Shown piece by piece: positions 16,147 to 24,417 of a DNA stretch of 64,000 bases. The stretch is from Pseudopedobacter sp044361595. Its GTDB lineage: Bacteria; Bacteroidota; Bacteroidia; Sphingobacteriales; Sphingobacteriaceae. The stretch spans positions 1-64,000 of the forward strand of contig JBIKIN010000021.1 of the NCBI GenBank assembly GCA_044361595.1, given 5' to 3'. The notes beneath the pieces are model-generated. The model ran no database searches. It was not told where the DNA came from and saw only the letters and a list, made by a program, of their open reading frames with translations. Both the position numbers and the translations under genes were made by a program. Position 1 is the first letter of the stretch, and each line of letters begins with the position of its first letter.

Positions 16147-18765
16147 TTAGTTGATAGAGAATTGTACTCTAGCCGCAATATATCTTCCTAATATCTGGTT
16201 AGAAAACCTTGCCGATTGTGCATTATCGATAAAGAAATTATCAAAGGATTTTAAATTGAGTAAGTTTTTACCTTCTACACTATATTTAAATTTTCCTTTT
16301 TTGGGGTTAATTTGAATATCTGCATTTAGCATCCTATAATCTTGTTGATTAACCCTTGCCCATTCAAAATTTATCAATGGTAGGATAATCTCACTAAGTT
16401 TTATTCTAGTTATTAATGAATATTTGAAAGAATTATTAAAAGCAATGGTTTGTTTATTTTCATTTGTTGCGTTTTTAAAATATTGAAAGCCCAAATTAAA
16501 ATTTAAAGGAAAATCAAACCCGGTATCTCCTTTTAAACTTAAGGTTTGACTTGTGCCAGTATATTCATTTATCTGACTGCCGACTTTATTAAAATAATCT
16601 CTACTGTTTAATCCATAATTAGCACTAAAAGAAGTTGAAACGCTTGGAACAAACTTTTTAACGTTAAAGTTTAAGCCATAATTTTTAAATCCATCAAAAA
16701 ACAATTGTCTAGTTATATAAAAATTGTTTTCGAAAAAGTTTTCGTAAATAAATCCTTGTTTACTGAAAATATAATTGCTCTGAATATTGAAAGACAGGTA
16801 TTTATCAGTAAAATCGTTATAACTATAATTTATACTAAAATTACTAGCTCCAAAGTTGTAAAATTGATTTATCCCATTAAATAAACTTCTAAAACTGTTT
16901 AACACATTATTTTGGTAATAATTAAAAGCATCTATAGGGGTGTTTTTATAGTTATAGCTAAAATTTAAACTATTGGTTTGGTTAATTTTATAGTTAAAAG
17001 TAAGTTTTGGCTCAAAAACAAAAAAAGTTGTATCATTTTGTGCTGTTTTAAACTGCTGGTAACTGTTATTAGCTTCTAACTTTAATTTATAATGCTCTTT
17101 AGCTAAAATATAACTTCCATTAAAATAAAATTTGTTATTAATGTAAGTCTCATTATTTTCAAAACTATTCCCTAAACGCTCAAAACTTTGGTTATTTAAA
17201 TAAAATAAGTTTGTATTTAAGCCTGTATTCACGCTGTTAAACCCTGAGTTAACATTAAAAAAACTTGCTCCTTTTCTTTTTAAGCCATTGATGTTAAAAT
17301 TATAGATACTATAATTTTGGTTTACATCTTGCTTTAGCTGATTAGAACCATTAAAAATTGGGTTAGCAACATAAATACCAGAGGTAGGCAAATACCCCAA
17401 ATCTATATCCTGATTTAAATATTTACTAGAAACCAATAATGCACTATTATTTGATAATTTGAGTGTATATTTTATATCAGAAAATAAATATTTGTATGCT
17501 GTATTAAACTGCTGAAAAACACTATCCTGACTTACATTATTAAAAATTGATAAACTTTTAGATTGATAATTTTGTGGTTGATTGTGAAACTTTACTGAGG
17601 ATAAAATTCTAGACTTGCTATTGATTAAGTAATCTAAATTAACTTCCGCCTCTAAGTTTTTAGCTAGTTTATTTTCATTGTTAATATCTTGCGTAACGAT
17701 GTTATTAGGCTCAAAATACTGTACATTTAAGTTAGAAATAGCATTCTGTTTTTCGTTAAAATAATTGATGTTCCCCTTTATTTTTAACTTCTTATTTACT
17801 GTATTTACGAAGTTTAAACTTGCTGCATCAGAATTATTTAGAGCTAAATTATTAGTACTAAAAGGACTAATTAAAAAAATGTCTTTACTAAACAATGGAT
17901 TAGCAGCAGGTAACTTCTCACGGTCTAAATCAAAACTAAAGTCTTGACTTTTTAACCTCCCTAAATTATTTGTGTTACCATAAATAAAAGACTTTGTTTT
18001 TTTTAAATAAGAGATCAAATTAGCACTTAAATCCTTCCTATTATTGGTGCCGTAAGCTAAATCCAAACTCCCTATTAAGGCTTTTGGGTTTTTAACTTTT
18101 AGGTTAAGCACAACATCATCACTATTTATAATTCCTTTTAATAAAGCATCTTCTATATAGTGTTCTATAGCTTGTATATCTGTGACTTGCTGAGGCGTAA
18201 TATTCTTTGACAGTAATTTGTATTTATCTCCAGTAACATCATCGCCATCTAATAATATTTTACTAATCTTTTTGCCTTTAAAAGAAATAGTACCATCATC
18301 ACTTACCTGCATGCCAGGCATTTTTTTAATTACATCTTCTAAGTTTCTATTATCAGAAGTTGTAAAATCACTGACCTTATAAGTGGTGGTATCGTTGTCT
18401 TGCCCTATGTTAAATTTAGGTTTTACATAAATTTCTTGCAATTGCTTAACATCATCAGTTAAGACAATATTTATAACTTCACTATTGTAGATTGCTAAAT
18501 CTAAATATGTGGTATCTGGTTTAAAACCGATAGAGCTAGTTCTAATCAATACCTTACCTAAATTCTTGTTAAGTGTTGTGTTAAACTGCCCGCTTTTATT
18601 AGTAAAACCAAATTTTAAAACTTCAAAATCAATATTTTTAAATTGAATCGTTGCGTTAGATATTAAATTATTCCTTTGGTCTTGTGCTATTATTTTAATG
18701 GGTAAGGTTTGGGCAAAGCATAATCTAGTGAACAAAAAAAATATTAAAATATAGGTCTTCATCAA
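16147..18765 (-). CDS. Outer-membrane beta-barrel protein with carboxypeptidase-regulatory and plug domains
   Basis: An 872-residue protein with a signal peptide, an N-terminal carboxypeptidase-regulatory-like domain (about 20-110) and a plug-like segment ('TTSDNRNLEDVIKKMPGMQV', 'GKKISKILLDGDDVTGDKY'). The remaining ~650 residues are Asn/Tyr/Phe-rich alternating strands typical of a 22-strand-like barrel. No clear TonB box is seen, so transport energisation is uncertain. Its start overlaps the stop of the upstream GLPGLI gene by 4 bases. This pairing is common in Bacteroidota and suggests that the two work together in the envelope. Confidence 0.87.
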   Translation of the reverse strand: MMKTYILIFFLFTRLCFAQTLPIKIIAQDQRNNLISNATIQFKNIDFEVLKFGFTNKSGQFNTTLNKNLGKVLIRTSSIGFKPDTTYLDLAIYNSEVINIVLTDDVKQLQEIYVKPKFNIGQDNDTTTYKVSDFTTSDNRNLEDVIKKMPGMQVSDDGTISFKGKKISKILLDGDDVTGDKYKLLSKNITPQQVTDIQAIEHYIEDALLKGIINSDDVVLNLKVKNPKALIGSLDLAYGTNNRKDLSANLISYLKKTKSFIYGNTNNLGRLKSQDFSFDLDREKLPAANPLFSKDIFLISPFSTNNLALNNSDAASLNFVNTVNKKLKIKGNINYFNEKQNAISNLNVQYFEPNNIVTQDINNENKLAKNLEAEVNLDYLINSKSRILSSVKFHNQPQNYQSKSLSIFNNVSQDSVFQQFNTAYKYLFSDIKYTLKLSNNSALLVSSKYLNQDIDLGYLPTSGIYVANPIFNGSNQLKQDVNQNYSIYNFNINGLKRKGASFFNVNSGFNSVNTGLNTNLFYLNNQSFERLGNSFENNETYINNKFYFNGSYILAKEHYKLKLEANNSYQQFKTAQNDTTFFVFEPKLTFNYKINQTNSLNFSYNYKNTPIDAFNYYQNNVLNSFRSLFNGINQFYNFGASNFSINYSYNDFTDKYLSFNIQSNYIFSKQGFIYENFFENNFYITRQLFFDGFKNYGLNFNVKKFVPSVSTSFSANYGLNSRDYFNKVGSQINEYTGTSQTLSLKGDTGFDFPLNFNLGFQYFKNATNENKQTIAFNNSFKYSLITRIKLSEIILPLINFEWARVNQQDYRMLNADIQINPKKGKFKYSVEGKNLLNLKSFDNFFIDNAQSARFSNQILGRYIAARVQFSIN

Positions 18766-19532
18766 TACTTTTCCATTTTTTGAGGCAGTTTATGAGAACT
18801 TCTAGAAGTCGAATTACCATTAATCGTAACTACATTAGATTGCTTCTGTAAATCACTAATCTTATTTGCTAGTATTTCTCTAAAAACATTGTATGGTTGC
18901 GGTGTTTGGGTCAAATATTGTTCTGGTATTTTAGCCTCGTTATCAACAGATAGCGGAGTTAAATCTAAACCAGTGAGTTCGTAAACGTACTTTTTCTCTT
19001 CATCTTCCAATTTTATAATTAAACCTGGTAAACCTCCAAATTTCCACGGACCAAACCTTATGGGAATTTCCTCCGTAAACCAAGCTAGGTAACTTCGTCC
19101 TCTAAAGGTTGTTATCGCTTTAGTACAATTATAATTAAGAATTTTCTCTTTTTCTTTCGTAATACTCCACTTAAAATTTTCTAAAGTATCTGTTAAATAG
19201 TAATATCTTATAGAAATGTTATCAGTATAAAGTAATTGGTTTGTTTCATAATTTTTGAATAAAAATGGAATTTGGTTGCCCGTATTAGATACTACCATTT
19301 GCTTTTTAAATACATTATCAGACTCTTTGACAAATTGGTCATCACTTTTTAATCCAGTCTTTTTTATAGATAATTCTAATGATTTCTGATTACTAAAAAC
19401 AATTTTGTAGTTGACATCATGGATAGGAGATTCTCCGTCATTTATTGTCTTTTTATAATAAATTGTTCCTGAATTTTGCCCAAAACAAAAACTAGAAACA
19501 AGAAAAAATAATAATGGTATAATAAATTTCAT
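18762..19532 (-). CDS. GLPGLI family secreted protein
   Basis: I place the start at 19532, giving a 256-residue protein with an immediate signal peptide ('MKFIIPLLFFLVSSFCFGQ'). The upstream ORF extension to 19607 would bury the signal. The diagnostic 'GPWKFGGLPGLI' motif is present near residue 165, preceded by 'YLAWFTEEIPI'. Function of the family is unknown; members are exported and commonly sit next to outer-membrane barrels, as here. Confidence 0.92.
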   Translation of the reverse strand: MKFIIPLLFFLVSSFCFGQNSGTIYYKKTINDGESPIHDVNYKIVFSNQKSLELSIKKTGLKSDDQFVKESDNVFKKQMVVSNTGNQIPFLFKNYETNQLLYTDNISIRYYYLTDTLENFKWSITKEKEKILNYNCTKAITTFRGRSYLAWFTEEIPIRFGPWKFGGLPGLIIKLEDEEKKYVYELTGLDLTPLSVDNEAKIPEQYLTQTPQPYNVFREILANKISDLQKQSNVVTINGNSTSRSSHKLPQKMEKY

Positions 19533-19622
19533 AAATAAAATAGATTTGCATGAATAAAAGTAAAGGATATTTTTAATAGAATTGAACTCACTTAAATAAA
19601 TTAACAAAATTTAACTTCGCAG

Positions 19623-20189
19623 ATGCTTAAAGACGAAATCAACAAAGCTTTAGAAGTACTAAAAGCTGGCGGAATAATCCTTTACCCTACCGATACCGTT
19701 TGGGGTTTAGGCTGCGATGCCACTAATGAAGCCGCTGTAGCCAAAATTTTTGAACTCAAAAAACGAGATGATAGCAAGAGCTTAATTATTTTGTTAGATA
19801 CCGACAACAAGTTACAAAGCTATGTTTCGGAGATACCCGATGTGGCTTACGATTTAATTGAGTACACCGAAAAACCATTGACTATTATTTATGATGGAGC
19901 TAAAAATTTAGCTAAAAATTTAATTGGCGAAGATGGAAGTATTGGCATCCGTATTCCAAAACACGATTTTTGTCAGCAGCTTGTACTGCGTTTTCGTAAA
20001 CCCATTGTTTCTACCTCTGCTAATATTAGTGGAGAAAATACTCCTCAAAATTTTACTGAAATTTCTGAACAAATTATTAATGGAGTTGATTTAGTGATTG
20101 ATTTAGAGCAAGATAGTAACGAGCAAAAACAATCATCAACCATTATAAAACTAGGTGCCGGCGGACAGTTTGAGTTTATTAGGAAGTAA
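19623..20189 (+). CDS. Threonylcarbamoyl-AMP synthase, Sua5/YciO/YrdC family
   Basis: A 188-residue single YrdC domain: 'GGIILYPTDTVWGLGCDA' at the start, 'KKRDDSKSLIILL', 'GSIGIRIPKHDF' and 'PIVSTSANISGE'. These proteins make threonylcarbamoyl-AMP from threonine, bicarbonate and ATP for the t6A37 modification of ANN-decoding tRNAs. The protein lacks the C-terminal Sua5 domain, so it is of the TsaC/YrdC length class. It starts a run of tRNA-maturation genes with the CCA enzyme and miaA downstream. Confidence 0.92.
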   Translation: MLKDEINKALEVLKAGGIILYPTDTVWGLGCDATNEAAVAKIFELKKRDDSKSLIILLDTDNKLQSYVSEIPDVAYDLIEYTEKPLTIIYDGAKNLAKNLIGEDGSIGIRIPKHDFCQQLVLRFRKPIVSTSANISGENTPQNFTEISEQIINGVDLVIDLEQDSNEQKQSSTIIKLGAGGQFEFIRK

Positions 20190-20237
20190 TTTTTTTAATT
20201 TGATAGCATCAAATGATACTATCAAAATCATAAATCA

Positions 20238-20273
20238 CAATATAGCCTAAAGTTTAAACCACGGGCTATATTG
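20238..20273. promoter_or_regulatory. Inverted repeat ahead of the CCA-adding enzyme gene
   Basis: CAATATAGCC (20238-20247) and GGCTATATTG (20264-20273) are perfect inverted repeats with a 16-base spacer that contains the palindrome GTTTAAAC. The arrangement could terminate the upstream gene or act as an operator for the promoter just downstream. Confidence 0.45.
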
Positions 20274-20274
20274 T

Positions 20275-20282
20275 TATATTTG
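20275..20282 (+). promoter_or_regulatory. Candidate -7 box for the CCA-adding enzyme gene
   Basis: TATATTTG fits the Bacteroidota -7 consensus TAnnTTTG and ends 22 bases before the TTG start at 20305. The inverted repeat ends just upstream, so repressor binding or folding there could affect this promoter. Confidence 0.45.
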
Positions 20283-20304
20283 CAACATCAATCAAAATCA
20301 AATT

Positions 20305-21717
20305 TTGCAGCAACACCTTAAACATCCTGTTTTTAAAATCATTGCAAAAGTAGCTACTCAATTAAATGTAGATGCTTATGTAATTGGCGGTTTTGTACGA
20401 GATATTTTCTTAAACAGACCCTCTAAAGATGTAGATATTGTGGTGCTAGGCAACGGCCCCGATTTTGCCACTGCTGTTGCCACCGAAATTAATGTTCAAA
20501 TTAACGTTTTTAAAAGTTTTGGAACGGCCATGTTGCGTTTCCAAGATTTAGAAGTGGAGTTTGTAGGTGCAAGAAAAGAATCTTACCGGATTGATTCCCG
20601 TAAACCCATTGTAGAAGATGGTAGTTTGGAAGACGATCAAAAACGCAGGGACTTTACCATCAATGCCATGGCAATTAGCTTAAATCAAAATACTTTTGGC
20701 GAATTGCTTGATCCTTTTAAAGGTATCCAACACCTAGAAGAGAAAATAATCATTACTCCGTTAAATCCCGAGGAAACTTTTTCTGATGATCCCTTGCGAA
20801 TGATGCGAGCCATTAGGTTTGCTACGCAGTTAGATTTCAAAATCTCAACAGATGCTTTAGAAGCCATCAAAAAGAATAAAAAACGCATTGCCATTGTTTC
20901 TAAAGAACGTATAACTGATGAACTGAATAAAATTATTTTATCACCTGTTCCATCCATAGGTTTTAAATATTTATTTGATACTGGCTTACTGAAAGAGATT
21001 TTTCCGCAAATGTGCGATTTACACGGTGTTGATATTATTGATGGCAAAGGACATAAAGATAACTTTTACCACACGCTAGAAGTTTTAGATAACATTTGCC
21101 ACGCTACCGATGATTTATGGGTTCGCTGGGCTGCCATTTTACATGATATTGCCAAACCTGCTACCAAAAGGTTTGAGAAAAAACACGGCTGGACATTCCA
21201 CGGCCACGAGGATAAAGGTGCCCGTATGGTGCCTAAAATTTTCGCTCAGTTAAAGCTTCCGCTTAACGAAAAAATGAAACTGGTGCAAAAATTAGTGCTA
21301 TTACATTTGCGTCCTATAGTTTTGGCACAAGATGTGGTTTCCGATTCGGCAGTGAGGCGTTTATTGTTTGAAGCTGGCGAAGATATTGAAGCTTTAATGC
21401 AGCTTTGCCATGCCGATGTAACTACCAAAAACGAGTATAAAAAGAAAAAATACCGCTCTAATTTTGAATTGGTACAGCAAAAATTGAAAGATGTGGAAGA
21501 GCGAGACCAAATTAGAAATTGGCAACCCCCAATTACTGGCCAAGATATTATGGAAGCCTTTAATTTAAGCGCAGGTAAAGAAGTAGGCATCATCAAAAAT
21601 CAGATTAGAGAAGCTATTTTAGAGGGCGAAATTAAAAACGATAGACAGGAAGCAATTAAATTGATGATCAAATTAGGCGAGCAGCAAAATTTATCATTAG
21701 TAAATTCAATAAATTAA
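20305..21717 (+). CDS. cca: CCA-adding/tRNA nucleotidyltransferase with HD domain
   Basis: A 470-residue protein. The class II nucleotidyltransferase head has 'VIGGFVRDIFL' and the catalytic 'KDVDIVVLG' aspartates. 'RRDFTINAMAI' and 'EETFSDDPLRMMRAIRFATQL' follow, then an HD domain ('RWAAILHDIAKP', 'FHGHEDKGA'). It adds or repairs the 3' CCA of tRNAs; the HD domain may give 2',3'-phosphatase activity. The start is TTG at 20305; the next in-frame ATG would cut off the catalytic head, so TTG is well supported. The neighbours are other tRNA modification genes. Confidence 0.93.
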   Translation: MQQHLKHPVFKIIAKVATQLNVDAYVIGGFVRDIFLNRPSKDVDIVVLGNGPDFATAVATEINVQINVFKSFGTAMLRFQDLEVEFVGARKESYRIDSRKPIVEDGSLEDDQKRRDFTINAMAISLNQNTFGELLDPFKGIQHLEEKIIITPLNPEETFSDDPLRMMRAIRFATQLDFKISTDALEAIKKNKKRIAIVSKERITDELNKIILSPVPSIGFKYLFDTGLLKEIFPQMCDLHGVDIIDGKGHKDNFYHTLEVLDNICHATDDLWVRWAAILHDIAKPATKRFEKKHGWTFHGHEDKGARMVPKIFAQLKLPLNEKMKLVQKLVLLHLRPIVLAQDVVSDSAVRRLLFEAGEDIEALMQLCHADVTTKNEYKKKKYRSNFELVQQKLKDVEERDQIRNWQPPITGQDIMEAFNLSAGKEVGIIKNQIREAILEGEIKNDRQEAIKLMIKLGEQQNLSLVNSIN

Positions 21718-21741
21718 GAATCAAAAAAGTATTTTTACAGC

Positions 21742-22353
21742 ATGGCAATATATAGATTTAGGATAAGTTTTGAGGATTATGACGAGGTAATCCGTGAGAT
21801 TGATATCAAATCAAACCAAACATTTAAAGATTTACACCAATTTTTTATTGGCAACGTAGGTTACGATCCTGAAAAATCATCATCGTTTTACGTAAGTAAT
21901 GATTATTGGATAAAAAACGAAGAGCTGGCTTACTTACCCAATCAGCGTAAGATAGATAACGGCGTAGCTTTAATGGAAAACTCTAAACTTTTTAAGTTTA
22001 TAGACGACCCACACCAAAAGTTTTATTACATCTACAACTTTGATAAACCTTACGAATTCCATGTAGAGTTGATTAAAATTTTAGATAATAACCCAGCCTT
22101 AGAATTACCATCGTTATTTAAATCTGTAGGTGAGGCCCCAAAAATTGTAGTTCCTATTTTAGGCTCGGCCGATGAAATTACTGGCGATGAAGAAGATTTT
22201 ATTGAAGACGATGAAGTAGAAATAGCCGATGAAGACGAATTAGAAGGTTTAAATACCGACACTGAAAGTGCCGAAGAAGAGGAAGAAGACGATTTTGCAG
22301 ATGAATTTTCTGACGATGAAGGTTTTGACGAAGAGGATGTAGAAAGAGATTAA
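21742..22353 (+). CDS. pRiA4b ORF-3-like (PF07929) protein with acidic tail
   Basis: A 203-residue protein whose N-terminal ~115 residues ('YRFRISFEDYDEVIREIDI', 'FKDLHQFF', 'FYYIYNFDKPYEFHVELI') match the plasmid pRiA4b ORF-3-like domain. The last ~60 residues are almost entirely Asp/Glu, an unusual low-complexity acidic tail. In Bacteroidota this gene is usually found next to miaA. Here the DUF6934 and 53-aa genes lie between them. Function unknown. Confidence 0.85.
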   Translation: MAIYRFRISFEDYDEVIREIDIKSNQTFKDLHQFFIGNVGYDPEKSSSFYVSNDYWIKNEELAYLPNQRKIDNGVALMENSKLFKFIDDPHQKFYYIYNFDKPYEFHVELIKILDNNPALELPSLFKSVGEAPKIVVPILGSADEITGDEEDFIEDDEVEIADEDELEGLNTDTESAEEEEEDDFADEFSDDEGFDEEDVERD

Positions 22354-22376
22354 GGTTTATATTCTGATTGAATTAG

Positions 22377-22811
22377 ATGAATATCCCAAAATATCCATTA
22401 AAAGCAGAGGCAAAATTTATAAGATTTGAATTTGTTAGTGAAGGACCTAAAGGATTTATCAAAAAGCTAATTGAATTTCAAGAAACAAATAATGCTCAGG
22501 TTTTTAATCTAGCTTTTGGAGATAAAAATAATGACGAAATAGACGACTTAGTTGTTTCAGATAACGGAGATGCAGAAAAAGTTTTGTCAACTGTAGTTTC
22601 TGCAATATATGTGTTTTTTGACCATCATCCAGATGTATTTGTTTATATATCAGGAAGTACAAATGTAAGAACAAGATTATACCGTATTGGCATTTCTAAA
22701 TATTATAACGAATTAATTGATGATTTTTATATTTACGGACTACTTAACGGAACATTTGAAAATTTTACTTTAGGTGTAGATTATGAAGGGTTTCTAACTC
22801 AGAAAAAATAA
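22377..22811 (+). CDS. DUF6934 family protein
   Basis: A 144-residue protein that resembles the DUF6934 family in Bacteroidota: 'FIRFEFVSEGPKGFIKKLIEF', 'NLAFGDKN', then 'VYISGSTNVRTRLYRIGISKY'. No function is known. It is followed 12 bases later by a 53-aa ORF; the two probably form an inserted pair between the PF07929 gene and miaA. The small two-gene layout recalls toxin-antitoxin pairs, but no toxin fold is recognisable. Confidence 0.75.
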   Translation: MNIPKYPLKAEAKFIRFEFVSEGPKGFIKKLIEFQETNNAQVFNLAFGDKNNDEIDDLVVSDNGDAEKVLSTVVSAIYVFFDHHPDVFVYISGSTNVRTRLYRIGISKYYNELIDDFYIYGLLNGTFENFTLGVDYEGFLTQKK

Positions 22812-22823
22812 CTAAATTGCAAT

Positions 22824-22985
22824 ATGAAAACAATTGATAACATTAATAAATTAAAAGTTCCGATTGTAGCTATAGATCATAGTTTAAATAAATATCGTAA
22901 CAAAGTTTTATTTCAGTCTAAATTAAATAAAGCTAATGATATGCTTCAATCAGCAAAATTACCTCCAATAAAGTCAAAATCTTAA
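22824..22985 (+). CDS. 53-residue hypothetical protein downstream of the DUF6934 gene
   Basis: ATG at 22824 to TAA at 22985 encodes a small basic protein starting 'MKTIDNINKLKVPIVAID' and ending 'LPPIKSKS'. The ORF is closely spaced after the DUF6934 stop and has a plausible coding composition. It may be an antitoxin-like or accessory partner of the upstream gene; no domain is recognised. Confidence 0.6.
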   Translation: MKTIDNINKLKVPIVAIDHSLNKYRNKVLFQSKLNKANDMLQSAKLPPIKSKS

Positions 22986-22993
22986 TAAAATAA

Positions 22994-23011
22994 TGGCGTT
23001 GCCCCTAACGC
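22994..23011 (+). repeat. Collapsed copy of the GGCGTT...TAACGC extragenic element
   Basis: GGCGTTGCCCCTAACGCA joins the two end motifs of the element at 14908-15008 with nothing between them, as if the interior had been lost. It sits directly upstream of miaA. Confidence 0.45.
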
Positions 23012-23075
23012 ACACAAGCCCTTATTTAATAGGTTGGTAACTGCTTCTTTATTTAACGCATTACAAAAACTAAAT

Positions 23076-23990
23076 TTGAGCAACAATCAAAAAACTTTAA
23101 TTACCATAGCAGGTCCTACGGCTATAGGCAAAACTGCACTGGCTATTGAGGTTGCTCGGCATTATCAAACAGAAATCATTTCAGCCGATTCTCGTCAGTT
23201 TTACCAAGAAATGAGCATTGGTACTGCCAAACCCAATACCCAAGAATTAGCAGCTGCACCACATCATTTTGTAAATTCACATTCCATTCATGATACTTTT
23301 AACGTGGGTGATTTTGAAAAACAAGCCATTCAAAAAATAGAAGAACTATTCCAAAAACACGATGTATTGGTGATGGTAGGTGGCTCCGGATTGTACATTA
23401 ATGCGGTTTTATACGGTTTTGATGAACTGCCCAAAGCCGATGAAAAATTAAGAAATCAGCTTAATCAACAATTAGAAAGTAACGGAATTGAACACCTTCA
23501 AAAGCAACTAAAAGAGTTAGACCCTATTTATTATGAAGAAGTGGACATCCAAAATCCGCAACGCATCATCAGGGCTTTAGAAGTTTGCATCAGTAGCGGA
23601 AAACCATTTTCATCTTTTAGAAAAACAGAAAGCAAGAAACGCTCTTTCAATTCCATCATTATTGGTTTAGACCTGGAACGCGAACAACTATACAACCGCA
23701 TTAACCAGCGAGTAGATTTAATGATGCAAGAAGGTTTATTGGAAGAAGTAAAATCTTTACAAGAGTTTCAACACCTAAACTCATTAAAAACAGTAGGCTA
23801 CACCGAGATTTTCAACTACCTAAACAGCGAGTGGACATTAGACCATGCTGTAGATAAAGTGAAACAAAACACCCGTAACTTTGCCAAAAGACAACTGACT
23901 TGGTTTAGAAAAAATGAGGAGTTAGTTTGGTTTAAACCATCAGAAAAAGAGGCTGTTTTTTCTTTTTTAAAAGGGAAGTTTACCATTTAG
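23076..23990 (+). CDS. miaA: tRNA dimethylallyltransferase
   Basis: MiaA transfers a dimethylallyl group to N6 of A37 in tRNAs reading UNN codons. The P-loop 'IAGPTAIGKTALA' sits near the N-terminus, followed by 'IISADSRQFYQEMSIGTAKP', 'MVGGSGLYINAVLYG' and 'NTRNFAKRQLTWFRK'. I prefer the TTG at 23076 (304 residues) because the ORF extension to the TTG at 23034 precedes the P-loop by more than the family usually shows. No ATG is available. The 3' end of this gene is duplicated in decayed form at 27586-27685. Confidence 0.93.
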   Translation: MSNNQKTLITIAGPTAIGKTALAIEVARHYQTEIISADSRQFYQEMSIGTAKPNTQELAAAPHHFVNSHSIHDTFNVGDFEKQAIQKIEELFQKHDVLVMVGGSGLYINAVLYGFDELPKADEKLRNQLNQQLESNGIEHLQKQLKELDPIYYEEVDIQNPQRIIRALEVCISSGKPFSSFRKTESKKRSFNSIIIGLDLEREQLYNRINQRVDLMMQEGLLEEVKSLQEFQHLNSLKTVGYTEIFNYLNSEWTLDHAVDKVKQNTRNFAKRQLTWFRKNEELVWFKPSEKEAVFSFLKGKFTI

Positions 23991-24001
23991 ACATTAACAA
24001 T

Positions 24002-24180
24002 CTATTTTTTATTAAACAAAGAAACCACACTGCAAAATAGTTTGCTCAGTAAACTTCGCTTACGGGTTATAATTTCTGCTTCAACTAAAAACCCATTGTA
24101 AAGTTGCACCTGTTTAAACCAATTTGTTTTCCCTTCGTTTTCAAACTCTAATTTAGCTAAGTAAATACTGTCTACAATTT
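24002..24180 (-). pseudogene. 3' remnant of an HlyD-family gene (decayed duplicate)
   Basis: Translated on the minus strand from about 24180 to the stop at 24002, this fragment reads 'DSIYLAKLEFENEGKT...', then '...NGFLVEAEIITRKRSLLSKL', and matches the last ~57 residues of the intact protein at 27697-28989. No start or upstream part remains. Together with the miaA remnant at 27586-27685 it shows that the DUF1800/DUF1501 operon lies between two copies of an ancestral miaA/hlyD junction. The remaining gap (24181-24417) is AT-rich with no supported gene and must hold the operon promoter. Confidence 0.85.
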
Positions 24181-24417
24181 ATCCCCAAAAAAACGAACAC
24201 TTCATTTATTTGATAAGTAAATTATCAATAATTTCAAGCATAAAATCAATCAAAACCATAAAAAATTAATGTATGTTAAGCCTAAACATACTTTTTACAC
24301 TAGTTTGAGTTTTAAAATTACATAGTGGGTTGAATCTGCTGTCTTTTAATTTTTATTAAAATTTTAAAAAATTCGTTTTTAATTATAAATTTAATAATTA
24401 AGAAACCAACCAATAAT

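Noticed and set aside
21246..21596. Minus-strand ORF of 116 residues inside the CCA enzyme gene
   Set aside because: Shadow of a well-supported gene on the opposite strand.
24271..24291. GTATGTT/AACATAC hairpin followed by T's
   Set aside because: Only seven AT-rich pairs and no gene end upstream that would need it.
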